Shown here in pieces: positions 48,514 through 56,982 of a DNA stretch of 64,000 bases; position 1 is the first letter of the stretch; each line of letters begins with the position of its first letter. The DNA is taken from contig NZ_SDDZ01000002.1 of assembly GCF_004115975.1 (NCBI RefSeq), positions 1 to 64,000 of the forward strand, in the 5' to 3' direction. This stretch comes from Gelidibacter gilvus. GTDB lineage: Bacteria > Bacteroidota > Bacteroidia > Flavobacteriales > Flavobacteriaceae. The notes under the pieces were generated by a model that was not told the DNA's origin, did no database searches, and was given only the letters and a program-made list of their open reading frames with translations. Both the position numbers and the translations under genes were made by a program.

Positions 48514-48858
48514 ATGAAAGTTAATTTTGTTCAAACAATTATAGCTATAGCGTTAAGTGTACTTATCGCTTATGGATTGTATTATTTTCACGATAATGAA
48601 AACAAAATACTTTTGAGTGTAGGTAGTTTTGTGTTTATTACGCTTACATTAATTCTTACAATTGGAACAAGTTTCCAACTTACTCGAACAACCACAAATG
48701 TTAGGGTTGTATCGGGTATTTTTTTTATAATCGCCTTGATTAGTAGTTTGGTGTTTACTTTTATTCATTTTTCAGTACCTATTTATGTTATAATAAACGG
48801 AATACTACTACTTATATTTATTCTTATCGTTTATTCCATTTACAACGCAAAACAATGA
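48514..48858 (+). CDS. Small integral membrane protein, four predicted helices
   Basis: A 114-residue protein that is nearly all hydrophobic: predicted helices at about 4-25, 31-52, 63-86 and 88-110 with few loops. The start follows the GYF gene by four bases. It is presumably the membrane anchor or sensor of the TerB/SPFH/GYF unit. The gene ends 50 bases before a strong terminator. Confidence 0.7.
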   Translation: MKVNFVQTIIAIALSVLIAYGLYYFHDNENKILLSVGSFVFITLTLILTIGTSFQLTRTTTNVRVVSGIFFIIALISSLVFTFIHFSVPIYVIINGILLLIFILIVYSIYNAKQ

Positions 48859-48908
48859 CAGGTAGATAATACTCTCTTCCTTCGCTTGTAAGAATACATA
48901 TTGTCAAA

Positions 48909-48941
48909 AACACTTGAGAAAAAATTTCAAGTGTTCTTTTT
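48909..48941 (+). terminator. Strong terminator of the TerB/SPFH operon
   Basis: AACACTTGA (48909-48917) and TCAAGTGTT (48927-48935) form a perfect 9-bp stem, followed by CTTTTTAATTT. This closes the four-gene plus-strand operon. Confidence 0.85.
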
Positions 48942-49118
48942 AATTTGACCTGTTGCACTAATCACTTTAAAAGATAATCACCTTTAAAGGTAAACTCCTA
49001 TGGGTATAATTTTAAAAATAGAACACGATCTACCAATGCCCTTGATAAAAGCCTAATAAAGAAACAGCACTAGCGAACATTTTTCCTTCATGGATATAAT
49101 CAAACCTAAATCCAGATC

Positions 49119-49320
49119 GTAATAAGGAGTTCCTCAAAATTTCTGTGCAGGCAGGGATCTAAAACTCGTTTTTATACTTAATAAATATTTTTAATACTGA
49201 ATTTTCTGAACATCTTTGACCCCTTATTTCTGCGTAATTCAAAACTTACAAGGGGGCATGTTATAAGGAGATCGTCAGTCGTTCCATTTTATTCCATTAA
49301 ACATTTATGCAAGACGCAGT
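49119..49320 (+). repeat. Dispersed repeat R1, copies 3 and 4
   Basis: Copy 3 (49119-49160) is degenerate: GTAATAAGGAGTTCCTC, then CTGTGCAGGCAGGGATCT. Copy 4 (49249-49320) is clear: AGGGGGCATGTTATAAGGAG, ATCGTCAGTCGTTCCAT, and ACATTTATGCAAGACGCAGT, matching copy 7 at 54.4 kb beyond the core. The 48.94-49.47 kb gap holds nothing else recognisable. Confidence 0.65.
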
Positions 49321-49467
49321 GTATATAAAAAATAGTTTTTCAAACAAGGATCTATCGTGTCACGGTTATTATCGACACTTTACAAAATCTGTGTAAGTAG
49401 ATAAAGATGACTTGGATTATCAAATTAAGTCATCTCTATCTAAATTTATTTTCTCATTTAACCATTA

Positions 49468-50220
49468 TTATGATAATTGAATATAAACGTAAATTGCAGT
49501 TGTCATTGAAACTATTATTGCGCCTATACTTACTGCAGTTAGTAGTTTAAGCTTCTTTTTTGCATTATCGAATCGGTTAGATTCTAAAACCAATTTTGTG
49601 TTTAATTCTTTCAAAAAATGAACTTGTTGAATAGAGGCATTAAGTTCTTCTAATTTACAATTTACTGATTTTATAGTTGCATCTAATGCAAAATCAATTT
49701 TTTCTATATTTTGATTAAATAGCAACTCTCTTTCTAATTCATTTTTTGCTCTGTCAAGATACCGTTTTATAAGTTGGTTTAACTGCAATTGTCCTCTCTC
49801 AATCTGATCTCCCTTTTCATTAACTAATGATCTATTTTCCTTAATTTCAGTAAAACTTTTATTGAGATCCTCATAAGTCATGCATGATAATTGAGCAAGA
49901 CCTCTCACCATTTTAGCAAGATCTGCTGTGTTTGCATTGACACTTTTAAATAAATGAGAGATGGAGGAGGTCGTTTCGCTATTTGATTTTTGATCACTTT
50001 TGATTAGCTCCCATAATTCAGATCTGCTCGGGCTACTTGAGAACCATTGCTCATCAACCGACGTTTGAGTTTTACCTATTAAGTCTTCATGATCCTTTAA
50101 GTTTTTTAGAAGTGCGGTCAGTTTACTTTCTGAATTGTCAAGTCTGCTTTGAACACCTTGAATCTCCTGAATAATTCTTGAGGGGGGTATAGTCCGAAGC
50201 GTATTGTTTGTTTTTATCAT
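49468..50220 (-). CDS. Coiled-coil protein with C-terminal membrane anchor
   Basis: A 250-residue protein that is mostly coiled coil (about 15-225) and ends in a transmembrane helix (LLTAVSIGAIIVSMTTAIYV, about 226-245), so it is a tail-anchored protein with its bulk in the cytoplasm. Its ATG overlaps the stop of the HNH-like gene by one base (TAATG), so the two are made together. No family is recognised. Confidence 0.65.
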   Translation of the reverse strand: MIKTNNTLRTIPPSRIIQEIQGVQSRLDNSESKLTALLKNLKDHEDLIGKTQTSVDEQWFSSSPSRSELWELIKSDQKSNSETTSSISHLFKSVNANTADLAKMVRGLAQLSCMTYEDLNKSFTEIKENRSLVNEKGDQIERGQLQLNQLIKRYLDRAKNELERELLFNQNIEKIDFALDATIKSVNCKLEELNASIQQVHFLKELNTKLVLESNRFDNAKKKLKLLTAVSIGAIIVSMTTAIYVYIQLS

Positions 50221-51890
50221 TATAAAGATGTTAGTTGGTTTAATAGATAATCTGCTTCGTCCTGCGAATTATCTATTCTATTGGCTTTTAAAATGAATTC
50301 ACTTTTCATTTCTGATAAATCTCTTATTGATTCATTAATTTGATTTTTACAAGAGGAAATGATTGGTAATACACCTTGAAAAACGGTTATTGAAACACCT
50401 ACAGCTTGTGTTGTTTTAAAATCACTCACTCCCGCTTGCGCCATATTTACCTTTGAAAGTCTTGTTAATTCATCTGCCTCTTGTCCGACTAATTTTTTAA
50501 AAGCAATTTGACTTTGATATTTCTGAAATCCTTGTAGAATTAGTACAGAACTGATACCTACAATTAAACCAGATAGTACTGGGGAAATAAAACCAGCAAA
50601 GGGAGCTGTAAAGGGCAGGTACGTTATTAAGGCCTTTTCGATAATTTCATCTAATGCGAGCCCGATTAATGTTGCAACTGTTGCGCCCATTATTTTCATA
50701 GCTTCATTAAGCCTTTCTTCCCACGTGTAATCATTAGAAAATAAAATTTTGACAGCTTTTATAATCGACATAAATGCGGTCTTAACAAACTTAAAGATAT
50801 TCTTCGCTATTTTAAATACGGAATTTAATAGAGCATCTACAAAGGTTGAGAGAAAACTATTAATTGAATGATCTTTAAATGATCTCAAAATATCATTTGC
50901 TTTAACTTTAATTCTCGAAGTAATGTTTTTTGCTTTAGTTGTAAAATCAACATCTTCTTCACTTTTACATTCATTAATTACTTCAATAACAGTTATTGAT
51001 AACAATTTACCAATTGCAGCCTTAGCACCACTTTTTGCTGCATTTGATACTGCGATTTTGGATTGGGTTCCAAGACTATATACAATTGTTTTGTTTTTTA
51101 AGATATCATTCTCCTTTCTGTTGCTTTTTTCTAGGGCATCATTAATTCGTTTCTCATCAATTTGAAAAAACTCTTTATTTGTTTTATTTGGGTCTTCTTT
51201 AGATGGGGCGTTTAGCCATTTTGGAAGATTGCTTAGGGTTACGGCCCTTTTATGATTATTTAACTTTCCTAATATCGGAACTAAATTCTCATCAGAGTTA
51301 AGAAAGTTTCTTTTTTCCTCCAAACTTAATAAACTCAGAACTGGGTCATTATGAACTTCATGAGCAGATTTAAAATGATCCCATTCATATGCTTTACTCT
51401 TTTTATCTGTTTCTCCATTCGCAATGAACTTACCTGTAAGTGCATCATGGACACCTCCGTCCTCCTGACTTGCTAACCACTTTTCACGTTGGGTTTCGGC
51501 TTGTGATAAACCATTTCCCTTCCCAACATAATCTTTCCTATTGTACTTAGGGATTTCCTGATTTAATAGTTTTTCAAATTCGTCACCAGAAGTATATTTT
51601 GGTTTGTATTTATGGCTTCTTTCAGTCAAGGGAGTATTATCCCATTGTTTTTTATTTTCAAATTCTTGTTTGAATTTAATAGCTTTAGTATGGCCAGTGT
51701 TCTCTAAAATGTCAGACACACCAAGCGCCATGGTAATGGTTTCAATAGCTTTTCTTTGAATAGCATCCATCAATTGGCCGTTTAGTTTTTTCGGATCGAC
51801 ATCATTCATTTTGCTCTGTAATGCTTCGATTTCCTTTAGTATTTGTTGCTCTTCACTGCTTAAGTCTATTTCTATTTTATCTAAATGCAT
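50220..51890 (-). CDS. HNH-like nuclease with hydrophobic C-terminal region
   Basis: A 556-residue protein. Residues about 150-235 have the layout of an HNH nuclease with an AP2-like HNH core: DALTGKFIANG, then EWDHFKSAHEVHNDP, and NSDENLVPILGKLNNHKRA, that is D-H...E-x-H...N-x-N-L...N-x-x-K. The N-terminus is helical. The C-terminal part (about 385-480) contains hydrophobic segments (ATVATLIGLALDEII, FAGFISPVLSGLIVGISSVL) that could insert into membrane. The coupled downstream partner is itself tail-anchored. A membrane-linked HNH pair fits the profile of an anti-phage effector system, but I do not recognise a named one. Confidence 0.65.
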   Translation of the reverse strand: MHLDKIEIDLSSEEQQILKEIEALQSKMNDVDPKKLNGQLMDAIQRKAIETITMALGVSDILENTGHTKAIKFKQEFENKKQWDNTPLTERSHKYKPKYTSGDEFEKLLNQEIPKYNRKDYVGKGNGLSQAETQREKWLASQEDGGVHDALTGKFIANGETDKKSKAYEWDHFKSAHEVHNDPVLSLLSLEEKRNFLNSDENLVPILGKLNNHKRAVTLSNLPKWLNAPSKEDPNKTNKEFFQIDEKRINDALEKSNRKENDILKNKTIVYSLGTQSKIAVSNAAKSGAKAAIGKLLSITVIEVINECKSEEDVDFTTKAKNITSRIKVKANDILRSFKDHSINSFLSTFVDALLNSVFKIAKNIFKFVKTAFMSIIKAVKILFSNDYTWEERLNEAMKIMGATVATLIGLALDEIIEKALITYLPFTAPFAGFISPVLSGLIVGISSVLILQGFQKYQSQIAFKKLVGQEADELTRLSKVNMAQAGVSDFKTTQAVGVSITVFQGVLPIISSCKNQINESIRDLSEMKSEFILKANRIDNSQDEADYLLNQLTSL

Positions 51891-52256
51891 ACAATTAATT
51901 GTTTTCGTTGTTAGGGGTCAATCATAACCTGCAATGTAATATTTTAAACTATTGAAATCTTTATAATTGTAAAGATTTATCTTACAAATTAATATTATGA
52001 GGAGCCATTTTAGTTTGTCTTTTTTTAAATCAATTCTTAAAAATAAAACGCTAGATAGCACGAATGAATTTAATTGATTAGGATTAGTTCAAAGACAGAT
52101 CCGAAATTATTTGAATTAGTTCTTGCGGACGCAGAAATTGTTGAAAGAGTTTATCAAGCGAAAAATGCATTTCATCTAAGAGTATATTTTATAGATAGGA
52201 ATGATACTTCATTCATTGCCTTCGCCACCTCTTCAAATACTATTAGTTGTAGTTTC

Positions 52257-52331
52257 GATAAATTGTGCCAAGACATAATACTAAACACCGGAAAGAAAGT
52301 TCAAGATATAATCGAAAAATTAGATCTCTAA
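52257..52331 (+). pseudogene. Remnant of a second xseB 3' end
   Basis: The last 25 codons read DKLCQDIILNTGKKVQDIIE then KLDL, against SKLCQDKLRNTEKKVQNIIE then KLGL in the xseB at 43.7 kb. Upstream of it the frame (open from 52074, TTG only) has no XseB sequence. A third example in this window of a duplicated gene tail without its body. Confidence 0.7.
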
Positions 52332-52370
52332 GTAAATCCATCCAAGCCCATCTCTCTTTGCGAACGAAAA

Positions 52371-52550
52371 GTGACCGAAAACCACGACGTTCATAACAAG
52401 GATTTAACATTCCGAAAAATTCTTGATTGTTTAATGTCCAAACATCGCAAACAGGAATTGGATTTGTATCGGCTTTACGCCAAAGAAGAATCTTCTTACC
52501 AGGCGTTTTTTAATACAATGAAGCTGATGGTGAGTTTGAGTGGTATATAA
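52371..52550 (+). pseudogene. C-terminal gene remnant, 59 codons
   Basis: A GTG-initiated frame with protein-like sequence (LTFRKILDCLMSKHRKQELD, then LYRLYAKEESSYQAFFNTMK) and no ATG near the front. It looks like the end of a larger protein; I cannot name the family. The rest of 52.33-52.98 kb is AT-rich and carries leader copy D. Confidence 0.45.
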
Positions 52551-52814
52551 ATATCTGAGATGGTGATTTCAAATATAAATAATTTACTGATCTACTGGAT
52601 TATTTAAATAATGTAAAGTAAATCGTAAAATACAGAAATTCAATAATATTTAGTATGTCCGTGTTCCCGCTTTAAGTATTAAGAAATAGAGAATTTTGTG
52701 GTGAGAACTATCTTTTAGTTTGATGCAATAGTTGAGTCATAATCTTTAAGAGATTTTTAGAATATTGAAGATGACAAAAAATTCGATTTGGTAGTTACTT
52801 AAAACTAATTTTAT

Positions 52815-52900
52815 TAAATATTGTAGTTAATTGTGTAGGAAAACGATATGTTTGAAATTTAAGTGGTATAGGTGCAATCGGTTACATCTACTCGGTTGTT
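52815..52900 (+). promoter_or_regulatory. Repeated leader, copy D: TATGTTTG promoter motif plus imperfect hairpin
   Basis: TTGTAGTTAATTGTGTAGGA, then TATGTTTG at 52847-52854, then GTATAGGTGCAATC and GGTTACATCTAC, which can fold as an imperfect hairpin like that in copy B. The SH3 lipoprotein gene starts 130 bases downstream. Spacing between the TGTAGG block and TATGTTTG is shorter than in B and C. Confidence 0.45.
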
Positions 52901-52983
52901 CTATTTAATTAAAACAAAGTTTTGACTTTACTTTCTAAACTTACTATAACCATAAATAATATTTTTAATCAAAATCATACCGA

Positions 52984-53946
52984 ATGAAAAATCAATTAGT
53001 TATCCTTTTTTTATTAGTCATTAGTTCTATTTCATGTAATTCTCAAATAAATAGCAAATTAACAATAGAAGGCACTAACATTTGGATCAGAGAGTATCCT
53101 ACTACTGGTGATATAATTATGAAGTTAAATGAGGGTGATGTTTGTGATGTATTAAAAAAGGATAAAAAAGATAAAATAGGAGGTATTACGGACTATTGGT
53201 ATAAAATTAAATTTAATAACCAAATTGGATGGGTTTTTGGCAGTCAGACTTCTATTAAACAAAATAAAAAATTAATAAAACTTCTGAAAAATTTCGATAT
53301 AAAATATGAGGAAGGGTTAGATATAAAAATAATAAATAAAGTTTTATTTCATGAAGAAGATGTCTATGAATCTAGGATTCTTTTCGAATATACTTACTCA
53401 GATAAAAAACCTCCATTAATATTTGTTTATGTATCTCAAGAATCAACAGCGCCGTATTTTATTGTCGTAAATAAATTAATAAACTTTAGTGAACTAAAAG
53501 AAAAAGTATCGAAAGACTGGTCAGGCGCTTTCTCAGAAGAATTTTCGACTTTAATCCCCTCAGCTCAAATTCAGCTAAAGGCGAATGAAATTCTTGTTGA
53601 CGTAAACTATGATACAACAATGTATGCCACACATATTTACAATATTGATGGCAGTGGTTTTATAACTGAATCCGATCAAAATGAATTCTTTATAAATAAG
53701 AAGACAACCGCTTTAGAGAGTTTTGATTTTTATGAAACCCAAGATTTAAGAAAAATTATAGGAAATATATTTCAGGGCGATAATATTATAATTGAGTCTA
53801 CAATTTCATACTCTTTTTTTTATGGTGGTATCTTTAAAATTAGAACAGAAAAAGGAGAAATCGGTTGGGTTGAAATGGAATTACTACCTGCCAGACCATT
53901 AGAAAATACACCTCAATTACATGATATTGAATCGTTTGCGTGGTAA
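52984..53946 (+). CDS. SH3-domain lipoprotein
   Basis: A 320-residue protein with a signal peptide ending in the lipobox SISC (about 15-18). Residues about 26-90 form a bacterial SH3 domain (NIWIREYPTTGDIIMKLNEG, then YWYKIKFNNQIGWVFGSQ), a fold that often binds cell-wall peptides. A second, weaker SH3-like tract is near the end (NIFQGDNIIIESTISYS, then GEIGWVEMELLPAR). The centre is unassigned. It is a single gene behind leader copy D and looks like acquired cargo. Confidence 0.75.
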   Translation: MKNQLVILFLLVISSISCNSQINSKLTIEGTNIWIREYPTTGDIIMKLNEGDVCDVLKKDKKDKIGGITDYWYKIKFNNQIGWVFGSQTSIKQNKKLIKLLKNFDIKYEEGLDIKIINKVLFHEEDVYESRILFEYTYSDKKPPLIFVYVSQESTAPYFIVVNKLINFSELKEKVSKDWSGAFSEEFSTLIPSAQIQLKANEILVDVNYDTTMYATHIYNIDGSGFITESDQNEFFINKKTTALESFDFYETQDLRKIIGNIFQGDNIIIESTISYSFFYGGIFKIRTEKGEIGWVEMELLPARPLENTPQLHDIESFAW

Positions 53947-54120
53947 AAAATTACATAGAACAATAAAAATGGTGAATATGGCAGATAGTGATAAATTAGA
54001 ATGCAGTGGCTATTTAAAACATTGTAGTTAACTGAAAATTTCTAGTGCTTATAGACCAAAAGCATATGCTGGCGCTCGTTTGTAAAGAGTACACGCTACC
54101 AAAGTTGGTAAAACGAAAAT

Positions 54121-54450
54121 CGTTATAATTTTAAAGGGGGCAGGTAATAAGGAGTTCGTCAGTCGTTCCATGAATCCCTGCGCAGGCAGGGATCTCCGTC
54201 TTCAACCGCTAACCTTATTTACAATTTAATACCCCTTCAAACCTAATTTATTCCATTTTAAGAAAGAGGATAAGTAAGAAGGAGTTCGTCAGCATCCCTG
54301 CGAAGGCAGGGATCTCGTATATAAAAGCTTATTTCAATAACGAAGTTGAAAACTCATTAAATAAGAATATAACCTATTTACAAGAGGCAGGTAATAAGGA
54401 GTTCGTCAGTCGTTCCATTTTGTTTCATAAAACATCTGTGCAAGGCGCAG
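54121..54450 (+). repeat. Dispersed repeat R1, cluster of copies 5, 6 and 7
   Basis: Three copies in 330 bases. Copy 5 (54121-54195) and copy 7 (54380-54450) have the complete core GGCAGGTAATAAGGAGTTCG + TCAGTCGTTCCAT. Copy 6 (54260-54315) is GTAAGAAGGAGTTCGTCAG joined directly to the hairpin ATCCCTGCGAAGGCAGGGAT. Copy 5 ends in ATCCCTGCGCAGGCAGGGAT, copy 7 in ACATCTGTGCAAGGCGCAGT. Confidence 0.75.
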
Positions 54451-55260
54451 TACCCGTGAAAACGGGTAACTCTAACAAGAATCTTCCAACTCAATAACAC
54501 TTCCTATCCACATAAAAGCCTTGCACACACCATAAATAGCACCACTGCGGCGGCACGTCCTCGTTTGGCACTATTTATTTGTTTTATTTCACACATTCTC
54601 TCCTTCCTCACCCGCAGCTACTTTTGTGCCCAAACCCAATAAGGTTTCGCTTCGCGAGTTTTTTTTATTGGGCACAACCGCTGCTTCATGTGATGCGAGC
54701 CTGCGGGTCGCTTCGGGCTGATCGGGCTGTCACGATTTTTGCAATTCCCCATTTGCCTCCAGTCGCTTCTGTTCAGGCCTTCGTGCCTCATGCCTTCATT
54801 CAGCCACTTCGGCAACCCGCGCAAGCGTAGCTCATTTATTACACTTCACGTCACAGCGTTTCTTCATTCCGCAATACTAACGGTTAAGTTCACAACATTG
54901 TTAGCACCAAATTTAGCATCTGGTAATCCACCACACCGGTTGCGTAAACGTATTGCTCCATTTCGGAGCTGTCAACGTTGCGTTTCATGCAATCGCTACC
55001 CTTGCCTTTGCCACCGCTGAAGCAAAAAAATCGCGCCAGCCCTGCGGTAAACCGTAGGCGTCTGCTGCCCTCATCCTTCGGGCTTATGCAGCCACCACCC
55101 TCGCTCAACTCGCAGCCGGCTCGCGCCTTTTGATTACCTGCCTTGGCTGTTTTATTATAAATTAGTTGATGTAGCATATAAATTATTGAGGTAAGAAAGC
55201 TTAAGTTAATACATATGAATCTAATACTTTCGAATGTACAGACATTTCTATATTCTTGAA

Positions 55261-55460
55261 TCTAACAGCGAAGCGGTCTTGGTTCTTTTCCCTTAGTTTC
55301 TACATTATAACCACTCTAGTCTTGATTCCTGGTTCTAACAGCGACCTGTGCTGGGCGCAGTCGAAGTAAGCGATCTTGATTCTTTTCCCATAGTTTCTAT
55401 ATTATAACTATTCAAGTCTAGATTCTTGATTCTAAAAGCGAAGCGGTCTATATTCTATTT
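55261..55460. repeat. Imperfect tandem repeat, 2.3 units
   Basis: Units start with TCTAACAGCGAAGCGGTCT-like sequence at 55261, 55334 and 55431. Each continues with TGATTCTTTTCCCATAGTTT, TATATTATAACTATTC and AGTCTAGATTCTTGAT in the fuller copies. The second unit is enlarged by an insertion of the CCTGTGCTGGGCGCAGTCGA repeat after TCTAACAGCG, showing that one repeat has entered another. Confidence 0.7.
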
Positions 55461-55529
55461 AAAACTCATACATACTACAAAGGTACAGGCATGCGGATGC
55501 GAGCGCTACAAGGGTTCGCTTCGCCTGTT

Positions 55530-55578
55530 TGGTAAAAAAATCTCCATCCGCCTTCGGCAGGATAGTATTTTTTTACCA
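55530..55578. repeat. Perfect 12-bp inverted repeat with GC-rich loop
   Basis: TGGTAAAAAAAT (55530-55541) and ATTTTTTTACCA (55567-55578) are exact reverse complements. The loop holds CCGCCTTCGGCAGG, which can extend the structure with GNCGG-type pairing. It could act as a terminator in either direction or be a repeat-element palindrome. Confidence 0.65.
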
Positions 55579-56110
55579 CAGCCCTTTCCGCAATCGCACC
55601 GTCCTGTATACAAGGCACTATGTTTAAGTTTTTATTCAGGATCCGTTTAGGCAGTCGGTGGCTGCTGGCGGGCATACGTACATCGGGCAGTCCGTTCCAT
55701 GTAGGTGTTCACTTCGTCGGCTTTAAGGAGTACACGGTGCGCATCTTTTGGTTTGAGTGCTGTCTTTCTGAGCTCCCTTTTTAGGGGGCTTTTTTTTGGT
55801 CGTTCCCAGACTGATAGCATTAGAAATATGAAGGGGCAGAGTGAGAGCGGCGATAAAATTTCGGAAAGATTTTCGATAAGAATAAAACAAAAAAGACAAC
55901 AAAGATAGTTGGCTTCCTTCGGCCTCCCCTTAGATGCTGTAAAGCTCAAGCCTAGTGGTTTTGCGAAAAATAGTGGCTAAGAAGCGCACGATTTTTCGGA
56001 AAAAGCTTGACAGCATCGCCCCGCCAACTGTGCCGAATGTTTTCTTTTTTTATCTTCCGAAAAAAATATCAAGGGGGAATTGGAGGACAACCCAAATGTG
56101 TCAAAACAAT

Positions 56111-56134
56111 AAGGAGCCTCGTGTGAAGCTCCTT
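56111..56134 (-). terminator. Terminator of the minus-strand phage-like cassette
   Basis: AAGGAGC (56111-56117) and GCTCCTT (56128-56134) form a stem. On the minus strand it is followed by ATTGTTTTG, T-rich. It lies just downstream of the last gene of the cassette (56143). Confidence 0.65.
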
Positions 56135-56142
56135 AAAGGCTA

Positions 56143-56337
56143 TTAATCCTCTGATTGATGGCGTTTTATCCGTTTCCGAATAAATTTAATCAACAATGAT
56201 ACGACATAACTTACCACAGTTCCAAATGTGGCCATGACCGCGGTCTTGATGAGGTCCTCTGAATTGACATGCATCCAAAAAGAAGTAAAGGCACCACCAA
56301 GAATTGAGAATCGGATATGGGTAACATCTTCAGACAT
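56143..56337 (-). CDS. Small membrane protein, holin-like by size and position
   Basis: A 64-residue protein with one clear membrane helix (LIKTAVMATFGTVVSYVVSL, about 29-48) after a second, weaker hydrophobic stretch (about 8-22), and a strongly basic tail (KFIRKRIKRHQ). This is the charge pattern of small phage holins and accessory membrane proteins. It is the last of four minus-strand genes and lies two bases after the preceding one. Holin activity is inferred from context only. Confidence 0.55.
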   Translation of the reverse strand: MSEDVTHIRFSILGGAFTSFWMHVNSEDLIKTAVMATFGTVVSYVVSLLIKFIRKRIKRHQSED

Positions 56338-56339
56338 CC

Positions 56340-56582
56340 TTAATCGGATTCAGTCGATTTCTTTTTAGCCTCCGCGGCCCCATCTTGGGTAACTGCCTGA
56401 CTCACCGCCACAGCTACCGATCCGGCCACCGTCAAATAGGTAGCAACCGAAATAAGTATGGCGGGCATCACTACCGGAGCAGCTAAAATGGCGCCTCCAG
56501 CGGTGGCCAATGCGATGCCGATATTGCGCAATTTCTTGAAGAATTTTGGCGTCGGCTTTTGATAACGTTCTATAATATTCAT
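56340..56582 (-). CDS. Small membrane protein, 80 aa
   Basis: An 80-residue protein: a basic N-terminus (RYQKPTPKFFKKLR), then an Ala/Val/Gly-rich hydrophobic region (about 22-66, probably two helices), then a charged tail (EAKKKSTESD). It resembles small phage-cassette membrane proteins in Bacteroidota. It follows the DUF5675 gene by four bases. Confidence 0.6.
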   Translation of the reverse strand: MNIIERYQKPTPKFFKKLRNIGIALATAGGAILAAPVVMPAILISVATYLTVAGSVAVAVSQAVTQDGAAEAKKKSTESD

Positions 56583-56586
56583 AATC

Positions 56587-56982
56587 TTACGATTTAATGA
56601 TTAATTGGACTTTTTCGTTTCTGTCGAATGCCTGGTAGCATAGCGACACTAATTTTTGATGTAACAGCTTTGAATTGGTTCCTTTACCAATTCCCGTCAA
56701 CTGCGTTACCGGAGCGATGCAACCTTGAAGCTCTCGCTTGGCATCATTGGCGGGATGAATTAGGATCAGACCTCGATCCAGGACGTCTAAAATGTGTAGA
56801 TGATGTCCAAACTTTGCCGAATACCTCGCTTTTAACTTGTATTCACCCTCCCGAATACAAGAGATAACCTGTTTGTTGTTTAGCCAGGGTAATTCGATGG
56901 CGAAACCCATAAACAATCCATTAAGGAAGAGGGCACTATTGGTACCCTCTTCAAAATAGGTTCTATGGAGCAGAAGCACCAT
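56587..56982 (-). CDS. DUF5675-family protein (YkuD/L,D-transpeptidase-like motif)
   Basis: A 131-residue protein. The segment ILIHPANDAKRELQGCIAPV (about 73-92) gives the pattern H-x-x-N-x6-L-x-GC-I, like the active site of YkuD L,D-transpeptidases and of DUF5675, a family common in phage lysis or tail regions. Preceding elements ISCIREGEYKL and HLHILDV fit the same fold. It shares the ATG/stop overlap base with the upstream gene. It may cut or modify peptidoglycan, or be a structural relic. Confidence 0.7.
   Translation of the reverse strand: MVLLLHRTYFEEGTNSALFLNGLFMGFAIELPWLNNKQVISCIREGEYKLKARYSAKFGHHLHILDVLDRGLILIHPANDAKRELQGCIAPVTQLTGIGKGTNSKLLHQKLVSLCYQAFDRNEKVQLIIKS

Larger units (their letters stand above)
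54480..56110. other. GC-richer structured noncoding region
   Basis: Base composition rises clearly above the surroundings. Short open frames occur on both strands, but none has a convincing start, family motif or Bacteroidetes codon use. Notable structures are a hairpin with arms TGTGCCCAA and TTGGGCACA (about 54.63-54.68 kb), a perfect inverted repeat at 55.53-55.58 kb and a tandem repeat at 55.26-55.46 kb. I see no transposase or relaxase. It may be the eroded end or intergenic filler of a mobile element; function unknown. Confidence 0.5.

Noticed and set aside
52074-52331. 85-residue protein in its own right
   Set aside because: Only a TTG start, and just the last 25 codons are recognisable as an xseB end; treated as a remnant.
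2001-52900. Integron attC sites at the four leader copies
   Set aside because: The hairpins lack the conserved GTTRRRY/RYYYAAC core pairs of attC, they precede rather than follow the genes, and no integrase gene is visible. A promoter/leader repeat fits better.
54579-55949. Several 66-100 codon open frames on both strands of the GC-richer region
   Set aside because: They overlap one another, cross hairpins and repeats, are rich in Arg/Cys/Ser unlike the genes of this genome, and have no recognisable motif.
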